From NCBI GenBank assembly GCA_002842395.1, contig PHCV01000004.1, forward strand, positions 62,001-126,000: 64,000 bases of DNA, in the 5' to 3' direction. Shown piece by piece: positions 57,521-64,000 of the stretch (positions within the stretch are counted from its first letter, which is position 1; each line of letters starts with the position of its first letter). The position numbers and the translations under genes were made by a program. The notes beneath the pieces were generated by a model, which worked only from the letters and a program-made list of their open reading frames with translations, was not told where the DNA came from and ran no database searches. Source of the stretch: Betaproteobacteria bacterium HGW-Betaproteobacteria-11 (GTDB lineage Bacteria; Pseudomonadota; Gammaproteobacteria; Burkholderiales; Rhodocyclaceae).

Positions 57521-58570
57521 ATGCGGGCACCTTACGAAATTCGACTTCAAGGCAGGCGCGTGCTCACGACGACGCCCGTCTTTGACACGTACTGGCGCTT
57601 CGCCTCGGAGCGCCAGGAGATGTTCATGCGCCGCGTATTGGGAAGCACGCCGCCGTGGACCGAAGATCCGATCCTCAGCGGTCATCGCTTCACGAACACG
57701 TACCGTGCTTCGGACCGGGTGAGCCAGTACGTGATCCGCCACGTGATCTACGAAGGGTCGCAGAATGCCGAGGAGGTCTTCTTTCGCACGATCCTGTTCA
57801 AGCTCTTCAACAAGATCGAGACGTGGGAGGCTCTATGCACGAAGCTCGGCGCGCTGAGCTGGAGAGAGTTCTCTTTCGACCGGTACGCGAAGGTGCTGGA
57901 CCGACTTCTCGACGATGGTGCGCGCGTCTACTCGGCCGCGTACATCATGCCGTCGCCTGCGTTCGGGAGTCCACGCAAGCACCGCAACCACCTTCGGCTT
58001 GTCGAGCACATGATGGCCGACGGTGCGCCGAAGAAGCTCGCGAAGGCGGCCTCGCTTCATGCCGCCTTCGACCTGCTGCGCGGCTACCCGTCGCTCGGTG
58101 ACTTCCTCGCTTTTCAGTTCGCGATCGACCTCAACTACAGCGATCTCACCGACTTCTCCGAGATGGCGTTCGTCGTCGCCGGACCTGGCGCGCGAGACGG
58201 CATCCGCAAGTGCTTCAAGGACACGGCCGGGCTGACGGATGCCGAAATCATCCAAGTCATGACCGAGCGAGCGGATGAAGAGTTCGAGCGGCTCAGCATC
58301 AAGTTCCAGCGCCTCTGGGGTAGGCGTCTGCAGCTCATCGACTGCCAGAACGTGTTCTGTGAAGTCAGCAAGTACGCGCGCGTCGCGCATCCCGACATCG
58401 AAGGGGAGTCTGGGCGAACGCGCATCAAGCAGAAGTTTACGCCGCGCGCACTGCCGATTCCCCAGTGGTACCCGCCGAAGTGGGGGCTAGTGCCCGACAG
58501 CGAGATCATGAATCGGCAGCCATCGAAGTCTGTACCGCCGCAGTCTCTACCATTGAAGCTCGTGCCATGA
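57521..58570 (+). CDS. putative DNA base hypermodification protein (HMUDK helical domain)
   Basis: About 349 residues. The core TPVFDTYWRFASERQEMFMR, PPWTEDPILSGHRFTNTYRA and SDRVSQYVIRHVIYEG matches the helical domain of 5-hydroxymethyluracil DNA kinases/aGPT-pyrophosphorylase-like proteins. These belong to phage-type thymine hypermodification pathways; bacterial copies are uncharacterised. No P-loop kinase is fused here, so it may recognise or remove modified bases. The ATG at 57521 follows the TIR stop by two bases; GTG at 57506 is possible. The stop overlaps hsdS by ATGA. Confidence 0.8.
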   Translation: MRAPYEIRLQGRRVLTTTPVFDTYWRFASERQEMFMRRVLGSTPPWTEDPILSGHRFTNTYRASDRVSQYVIRHVIYEGSQNAEEVFFRTILFKLFNKIETWEALCTKLGALSWREFSFDRYAKVLDRLLDDGARVYSAAYIMPSPAFGSPRKHRNHLRLVEHMMADGAPKKLAKAASLHAAFDLLRGYPSLGDFLAFQFAIDLNYSDLTDFSEMAFVVAGPGARDGIRKCFKDTAGLTDAEIIQVMTERADEEFERLSIKFQRLWGRRLQLIDCQNVFCEVSKYARVAHPDIEGESGRTRIKQKFTPRALPIPQWYPPKWGLVPDSEIMNRQPSKSVPPQSLPLKLVP

Positions 58571-59976
58571 TCGACAGCCTGAAGCAATATCCCGCGATGA
58601 AGGACTCCGGCGTGTCGTGGCTCGGGCAGGTGCCGGGGCATTGGGATGTGCGACGCATGAAGCTATTGCTCCGCGAGGTGGATTCCCGATCAATATCCGG
58701 GAAAGAACAACTACTTCGAGTCTCGCAATACACCGGCGTCACGCAAAGAAAGTCTGTCGACGGTTCGGATGCCGCTGATACCAGAGCCGCGTCGCTGGTT
58801 GGTTACAAACGAGTCATGCCAAGTGATCTGGTGATCAACATCATGCTTGCCTGGAACGGAAGCATGGGGGTTTCGCGCTACGACGGTATCGCAAGTCCGG
58901 CGTACTGCGTTTACCGCTTCAAGCCCGGAGCGATGCCCTGGTACTACCACGAACTGCTCCGCTTGCCGTTGTACAAGGGTCGAATCAAGACAGCGTCAAC
59001 CGGCGTCGTTGAGAGCAGGCTGCGTCTTTACTCGGATGACCTCGGCCGCATAGAAGCTATTCAACCCCCGCCCGCAGAGCAGGCGGCGATTGTGCGGTTT
59101 CTGGACTGGGCGAACGGGCGGCTGGAGCGGGCGATCCGGGCGAAGCGCAAGGTGATCGCGCTACTGAACGAGCAGAAGCAGGCCATCATCCACCGCGCCG
59201 TCACCCGTGGCCTCGATCCCTCCGTCCCCCTCAAACCCTCCGGCATCCCCTGGCTCGGCGATATTCCGCGGCATTGGGAGGTGATGCCGCTCAAGTTCCT
59301 CTGTCGTCGTATTCAGAACGGTGCAACTCCATCCACGTCTGAACAGCGCTACTACGAGAACGGCACCGTGCCATGGTTTGGTCCTTCCAGCATTAGTAGC
59401 TCAATCGAACTTGGAAGGCCGGTGCGTCATCTGGCAGACATCGCGTTTGAGGATGGCAAGGCGCGATTGATAATCGGTCCAGCGGTCTTGGTCATCGTGA
59501 TTGGAGCGACAGCGGGGAAAATGAGTTTACTTCTCGGGGACGGCGCGACGAATCAGCAGATCACTGCGTTCGAATTGAAGTCGGACAGAATCGCGCCACA
59601 GTTTGGGATTCAGCAGCTACGAACCTCCGAGCACTGGCTCAAGTCCACTGCATCCACTGCGACGATACCGATTCTTGATTCAGGCGTCGTGAATCGACTT
59701 CCTCTGGCCTTCCCAACAGTTGGCGAGCAGGAGTGCATTCTCTCGGCGTTATCGAATGACACGCTACCTCTCAACACCGCCATCTCTCGCCTCGAACGCG
59801 AGATCGACCTCCTCCGCGAATACCGGACCCGCCTCGTCGCCGACGTCGTGACCGGCAAGCTCGATGTGCGCGAAGCGGCAGCCCGACTGCCCGACGAAGC
59901 ACCGCTCGACACCGTCGAGGACGACGCCGACCTGAGCGACGAGACCGAAGCCGCTGACGAAGAGGCTATCGCGTGA
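58567..59976 (+). CDS. hsdS: type I restriction-modification specificity subunit HsdS
   Basis: A 469-residue HsdS with two target-recognition domains, each opening with a WLG.VP/IP..W motif (DSGVSWLGQVPGHWDVRRM and PSGIPWLGDIPRHWEVMPL). Conserved coiled coils follow each (LERAIRAKRKVIALLNEQKQ, and LEREIDLLREYRTRLVADVV). It sets the bipartite recognition sequence. The start overlaps the hypermodification gene, and the stop overlaps the AlbA_2 gene, so it is coupled to the accessory block. The acidic tail (DDADLSDETEAADEEA) is unusual. Confidence 0.93.
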   Translation: MIDSLKQYPAMKDSGVSWLGQVPGHWDVRRMKLLLREVDSRSISGKEQLLRVSQYTGVTQRKSVDGSDAADTRAASLVGYKRVMPSDLVINIMLAWNGSMGVSRYDGIASPAYCVYRFKPGAMPWYYHELLRLPLYKGRIKTASTGVVESRLRLYSDDLGRIEAIQPPPAEQAAIVRFLDWANGRLERAIRAKRKVIALLNEQKQAIIHRAVTRGLDPSVPLKPSGIPWLGDIPRHWEVMPLKFLCRRIQNGATPSTSEQRYYENGTVPWFGPSSISSSIELGRPVRHLADIAFEDGKARLIIGPAVLVIVIGATAGKMSLLLGDGATNQQITAFELKSDRIAPQFGIQQLRTSEHWLKSTASTATIPILDSGVVNRLPLAFPTVGEQECILSALSNDTLPLNTAISRLEREIDLLREYRTRLVADVVTGKLDVREAAARLPDEAPLDTVEDDADLSDETEAADEEAIA

Positions 59977-61439
59977 CCACCGACCGCCCTGCGGACTATC
60001 TGGTGAGTCTGGTGCGCGAGCTGTGCAAGCTGCCGCAGGAAACCGAGTGGGCCGAGTTCAAGGAGAACGATGCCGAGCCGCCGCAGATCGGTGAATATCT
60101 GTCGGCCTTGTCGAACTCGGCGGCACTGGCCGGCAAGGCGTTTGCCTATCTGGTGTGGGGCATCCGCGATGGCGATCATGCCGTGGTGGGCACGGGCTTC
60201 TCGCCGGCTACAGCCAAGGTCGGCAACGAGGAACTGGAAAACTGGCTGCTGCGTTCGCTGGCGCCGAAGATTCACTTCCGCTTCTTTGCGGTGACGGTGG
60301 ACGGCTTGCCGGTGGTGGTGCTGGAGATCGAGCGGGCATTCCGCCAGCCGGTGCAGTTCCAGGGGCAGGAGTTCATCCGCGTTGGCACCTACAAGAAGCG
60401 ACTCAAGGATTTTCCGGAGAAGGAACGCGCGCTATGGCGCCTCTTCGACAAGGCGCCATTCGAAAACGGCGTGGCGGCCGAGCGGGTGCGCGACGAGGAT
60501 GTGTTGCGGCTGCTGGACTATCCGGCTTACTTCGATCTGCTGGGGCGCGCCCTGCCGGAAAACCGGGCGGGCATTCTGGCCGCGCTGGAAGACGACAAGT
60601 TGATCGTGCCCTGCGAGGTGGGTGGCTGGAATATCACCAACCTCGGTGCCGTGTTGTTCGCCAAGCGGCTGGACGATTTTGCCTCGCTCAAGCGCAAGGC
60701 GATGCGGGTGATTCAGTACCGGGACAAGAGTCGCGCCGACGGCGGCAAGGAGCAGGTCGGCGGCAAGGGCTACGCCAGCGGCTTCGAGGGCTTGATCGCT
60801 TATGTCAATGGATTGCTGCCGACCAACGAGGTCATCGGCCAGGCTTTGCGCCGCGACGTGCCGATGTATCCGGAGCTGGCAATACGCGAGCTGGTGGCAA
60901 ATGCGCTGATCCACCAGGATTTCTTCATGTCCGGGGTCGGGCCGATGGTGGAGATCTTCGAGGACCGCATCGAGATCACCAATCCGGGAATACCGCTGGT
61001 GTCCACCGACCGCTTCGTCGATACGCCGCCGCGCTCGCGCAACGAGGGGCTGGCCTCGCTGATGCGTCGCATCGGCATTTGCGAAGAACGGGGCAGTGGT
61101 ATCGACAAGGTCATACGGCTGGTGGAGGCCTTCCAGTTGCCGGCTCCGATCTTCGAGGTGCCGGATGGCTTTACGCGCTCGGTGTTGTTTGCCCACCGGC
61201 CGCTGGCCCGAATGGACAAGGCCGACCGTATTCGCGCCGTGTATCAACATGCCTGCTTGCGCTACGTGAATCGGCTGCAATTGACCAACGCTTCGCTGCG
61301 GGAGCGCTTCGGTATCGAGCCGGCCAACAAGGCAGCGGCTTCCCGCCTTATCCGCGATGCGCTGGAGGCCGGCGTGATACGACTGGTGAATGAAGACGTC
61401 GGCGACAAGCTCCGCGCTTACGTGCCGCACTGGGCCTGA
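59973..61439 (+). CDS. AlbA_2/Schlafen-like ATP-binding protein
   Basis: A 488-residue protein: N-terminal AlbA_2 domain (TEWAEFKENDAEPPQIGEYL, FAYLVWGIRDGDHAVVGTG), a middle HTH segment, a GHKL-like ATP-binding half (ELAIRELVANALIHQDFF, EIFEDRIEITNPG, EERGSGIDKVIRLVEAFQL). Such proteins are frequent in R-M and defence loci, often between hsdS and hsdR. The function is unproven. It starts at GTG overlapping the hsdS stop. Confidence 0.88.
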   Translation: MTTDRPADYLVSLVRELCKLPQETEWAEFKENDAEPPQIGEYLSALSNSAALAGKAFAYLVWGIRDGDHAVVGTGFSPATAKVGNEELENWLLRSLAPKIHFRFFAVTVDGLPVVVLEIERAFRQPVQFQGQEFIRVGTYKKRLKDFPEKERALWRLFDKAPFENGVAAERVRDEDVLRLLDYPAYFDLLGRALPENRAGILAALEDDKLIVPCEVGGWNITNLGAVLFAKRLDDFASLKRKAMRVIQYRDKSRADGGKEQVGGKGYASGFEGLIAYVNGLLPTNEVIGQALRRDVPMYPELAIRELVANALIHQDFFMSGVGPMVEIFEDRIEITNPGIPLVSTDRFVDTPPRSRNEGLASLMRRIGICEERGSGIDKVIRLVEAFQLPAPIFEVPDGFTRSVLFAHRPLARMDKADRIRAVYQHACLRYVNRLQLTNASLRERFGIEPANKAAASRLIRDALEAGVIRLVNEDVGDKLRAYVPHWA

Positions 61440-61440
61440 C

Positions 61441-61549
61441 TTGGTTGATGGGTAGTTGATTGCGGCGAGACTGGCGGCGTTTTGTTGATAATATTTCTTC
61501 AATAAAACAATTGGTTGAGAGTTTATGATTTGGTTGATGGGTAGTTGAT
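61441..61549 (+). repeat. 20-base direct repeat pair before hsdR
   Basis: TTGGTTGATGGGTAGTTGAT occurs at 61441-61460 and again at 61530-61549, with a partial TTGGTTGAGA at 61511. The DNA between is A/T-rich, unlike its surroundings. It may contain the hsdR promoter or be a remnant of excision. Confidence 0.7.
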
Positions 61550-61562
61550 CGGGAGGGCTTGA

Positions 61563-64000
61563 ATGGTTACGGATACCAGCGAGAAGGGCCTCGAAACGCT
61601 GATCATGCGCCACATGACCGGCATGGACGGACTTGCCGTGCCGCCGAACATGGCGGCCGAACCCCCTCCGCCCTATGGTGGCACCGGCTACACCGCCGGT
61701 AGCCCGCAGGACTACGACCGCGCCCACGCGCTCGATGTGCCTCAGCTCTTTGCCTTCCTGCGCGCTACCCAGCCCGAGGCATTCCAGAAGCTGGCGATGG
61801 CCGATGCGAACGATGCCAGGGACATCAACCGCATCAAGTTCCTTTCCCGGCTCTCCGGCGAGATTGGCAAGCGTGGCGTGATCGACGTGCTGCGCAAAGG
61901 CATCGAGCACCACCCCGCCGGGCATTTCGATCTGTTCTACGGCACGCCTACTCCGGGCAACGCCAAGGCTGCAGCGCTGCATGCGCTGAACCGTTTCTCG
62001 ATCACGCGCCAGTTGGCCTACAGCAGCGACGAAACGCGCCGCGCGCTGGACCTGGGCCTGTTCATCAACGGCTTGCCGGTGGCGACTTTCGAACTGAAGA
62101 ACAGCCTCACCAAGCAGACGGTCGAAGATGCCGTGGAGCAGTACAAGCGCGACCGCGACCCGAGGGAAAAGCTGTTCGAGTTCGGCCGCTGCGTGGTGCA
62201 TTTTGCGGTGGATGACAGCGAAGTGCGGATGTGTACCCATCTCAAGGGCAAGGGTTCGTGGTTCTTGCCATTCAACAAGGGTCACAACGACGGGGCAGGC
62301 AATCCACCCAATCCGAACGGGCTGAAAACAGACTATCTGTGGAAAGAAGTGCTGACCCCGGCGGGCCTGACCAACATCCTCGAAAACTATGCGCAGATCG
62401 TCGAGGAGAAAGACCCGAAGACCGGAAAGAAAAAGCGCACGCAGGTGTGGCCGCGCTACCACCAGCTTGGCGTGGTGCGGCAGGCGCTGGCCGACGTGCT
62501 CACCCACGGTGCAGGGAGGCGTTACCTGATCCAGCATTCGGCCGGCAGCGGCAAGTCGAACTCCATCGCCTGGCTCTCGCATCAGCTTATCGGCGTCAAG
62601 CGCGCCGGTGACAAAGGCGAGCAGGCAGTGTTCGACTCGGTCATCGTTATCACCGACCGACGGCTGCTCGATCAGCAGATCCAGACGACCATCAAGCAGT
62701 TCATGCAGGTGGGCGCGACAGTGGGCCACGCCCAACACTCGGGTGACTTGCGCAAGTACATCGAGGAGGGGAAGAAGATCATCATCTCCACGGTGCAGAA
62801 GTTCCCCTTCATCCTCGACGAGATCGCCCTCGATGGCGGCAAGACTTTCGCCATCGTCATCGACGAGGCGCATTCAAGCCAGGGTGGCAAGACCTCGGCG
62901 GCGATGAGCCAGGCGTTAAGTGACGAGGAGGACGAACGAGACGCCGAGGACACGGTAAACGAGGCCCTCGAAAAGCGCATGGCGGCGCGCAAGATGCTGA
63001 CCAACGCCAGCTACTTCGCCTTCACCGCCACGCCCAAGAACAAGACGCTGGAGATGTTCGGCGAGGCGCTACCGGCCGATGCCGAGGGCAAGGTGAAGCA
63101 CAAGCCCTTCCACAGCTACACCATGAAGCAGGCGGTCGAAGAGGATTTCATCCTCGATGTGCTGAAGCAATACACGCCGGTGGACAGCTATTACAAGCTG
63201 GTCAAGAAAACCGAGGATGATCCCGAGTTCGACACCAAGCGAGCGCAGAAAAAGCTGCGTCGCTACGTCGAGAGCCACGACCACGCGATCCGGCTCAAGG
63301 CCGAGATCATGGTCGACCACTTTCACGAGCAGGTGCTCGCGGTGGGCAAGATTGGCGGGCAGGCACGGGCGATGGTGGTCACCAGTGGCATCGAGCGGGC
63401 GATTCAATACTTTCACGCTTTCAAGGCGTATCTACCTGAACGCAAGAGCCCTTACCAAGCCATCGTCGCGTTCTCCGGCGAGTACGAGTACAACGGGGCG
63501 AAGGTCAGTGAGTCGTCCCTCAACGGGTTTTCGAGCAACGACATCGCCGCGAAGATACAGACCGACCCGTATCGCTTCCTGATTTGCGCCGACAAGTTTC
63601 AGACTGGCTACGACGAGCCGCTCATGCACACCATGTACGTGGACAAGCCGCTCTCCGGCATCAAGGCGGTGCAGACGCTGTCGCGGCTCAACCGCGCGCA
63701 CCCTCAGAAACACGACTGCTTCGTGCTCGACTTCCAGAACAACAGCGAGGCGATCACCTTCGCGTTTCAGGACTACTTCCGCACCACACTGCTCGCGGAG
63801 GAGACCGATCCCAATAAGCTGCATGACCTCAAGGCGGCGCTGGATGCGGCACAGGTGTATTCGCCGGAGCAGGTGCAGCACGCGGTGGAACTGTTCCTCG
63901 GCGGCGCGGACCGCGACAAGCTCGATCCCATCCTCGACGCATGCGAGGCGGTTTACACCGGCACGCTTGACGAAGACGGCCAGGTAGACTTCAAGAGCAA
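61563..64000 (+). CDS. hsdR: type I restriction endonuclease subunit HsdR (3' end outside window)
   Basis: About 812 codons are visible, starting at 61563 behind GGGAGGG. The nuclease domain (VATFELKNSLTKQTVEDAVE near residue 176) carries the PD-ExK motif, the P-loop is HSAGSGKSNSIAWLSHQL near 325, and DEAH is VIDEAHSSQGG near 434, followed by SF2 helicase motifs (FAFTATPKNKT, QTLSRLNRAHP). It translocates and cuts unmethylated DNA with HsdM/S. The frame stays open to the window end. Confidence 0.96.
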   Translation, partial: MVTDTSEKGLETLIMRHMTGMDGLAVPPNMAAEPPPPYGGTGYTAGSPQDYDRAHALDVPQLFAFLRATQPEAFQKLAMADANDARDINRIKFLSRLSGEIGKRGVIDVLRKGIEHHPAGHFDLFYGTPTPGNAKAAALHALNRFSITRQLAYSSDETRRALDLGLFINGLPVATFELKNSLTKQTVEDAVEQYKRDRDPREKLFEFGRCVVHFAVDDSEVRMCTHLKGKGSWFLPFNKGHNDGAGNPPNPNGLKTDYLWKEVLTPAGLTNILENYAQIVEEKDPKTGKKKRTQVWPRYHQLGVVRQALADVLTHGAGRRYLIQHSAGSGKSNSIAWLSHQLIGVKRAGDKGEQAVFDSVIVITDRRLLDQQIQTTIKQFMQVGATVGHAQHSGDLRKYIEEGKKIIISTVQKFPFILDEIALDGGKTFAIVIDEAHSSQGGKTSAAMSQALSDEEDERDAEDTVNEALEKRMAARKMLTNASYFAFTATPKNKTLEMFGEALPADAEGKVKHKPFHSYTMKQAVEEDFILDVLKQYTPVDSYYKLVKKTEDDPEFDTKRAQKKLRRYVESHDHAIRLKAEIMVDHFHEQVLAVGKIGGQARAMVVTSGIERAIQYFHAFKAYLPERKSPYQAIVAFSGEYEYNGAKVSESSLNGFSSNDIAAKIQTDPYRFLICADKFQTGYDEPLMHTMYVDKPLSGIKAVQTLSRLNRAHPQKHDCFVLDFQNNSEAITFAFQDYFRTTLLAEETDPNKLHDLKAALDAAQVYSPEQVQHAVELFLGGADRDKLDPILDACEAVYTGTLDEDGQVDFKS

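Noticed and set aside
60432-62873. An 813-residue open frame on the minus strand
   Set aside because: It lies antisense to the clear AlbA_2 and hsdR genes, has shadow composition (His/Arg/Gln-rich) and no recognisable domain.

Overview
The window looks like a chromosomal segment of a high-GC betaproteobacterium, probably near the Rhodocyclales. The evidence is gene order and protein style: hscA-fdx-iscX, rpsF-priB-rpsR-rplI-dnaB, surE-pcm-nlpD-rpoS, dapA-bamC and mnmC-lysS. The species cannot be named from sequence alone.

Layout. 1-3 kb: end of the Fe-S assembly operon (hscA, fdx, iscX), a TatD-type hydrolase and tpx. 3-11.5 kb: a fatty/organic-acid oxidation cluster with a divergent TetR regulator (two near-identical palindromic operators), etfB-etfA, an acyl-CoA dehydrogenase, ETF-quinone oxidoreductase, an acyl-CoA thioesterase and acetoacetyl-CoA synthetase. 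11.5-15.3 kb: an Mla/MCE-type lipid transport operon. 15.5-24 kb: rRNA modification genes, the S6-PriB-S18-L9-DnaB cluster and surE-pcm-nlpD-rpoS. 24-29 kb: mltB, the MoxR/DUF58/transglutaminase operon and a histone-deacetylase-family amidohydrolase. 29-35.5 kb: dapA, bamC, an MBL hydrolase, a small Ala/Pro lipoprotein, a RoxA-like oxygenase and rlmD. 35.6-48.5 kb: a BI-1 family protein, tRNA-Ser(UGA), an enoyl-CoA hydratase behind an internally deleted acyl-CoA synthetase, queD, a radical SAM protein, an HTH regulator, lysC, an HNH nuclease, tRNA-Val(CAC), gltX, a peptidase-like lipoprotein with a defective active site, a glycine-zipper protein, mnmC and lysS.

48.9-64 kb is a defence island. 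A type I restriction-modification system is split: hsdM at the left, then a tightly overlapping accessory block, then hsdS, an AlbA_2/Schlafen-like ATP-binding protein, and hsdR running off the window. The block between hsdM and hsdS holds RhuM, a DUF262 fragment fused to a duplicated hsdM tail, a TIR-SLOG protein, two small ThsB-like TIR proteins, an Nmad2 nucleotide-modification protein, a MazG-like pyrophosphohydrolase and a DNA base-hypermodification (HMUDK helical domain) protein. Neighbouring genes overlap or nearly touch, so the block behaves like one translationally coupled operon. The combination of TIR/SLOG NAD-signalling parts (as in Thoeris) with modified-base enzymes inside a type I R-M operon is the best candidate here for an undescribed system.

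The window also carries a dispersed short repeat (core TCGGCGCTGGCGA, about ten copies, some inside genes), two REP/MITE-like palindromic elements that share a core, and several clear terminators and operators.
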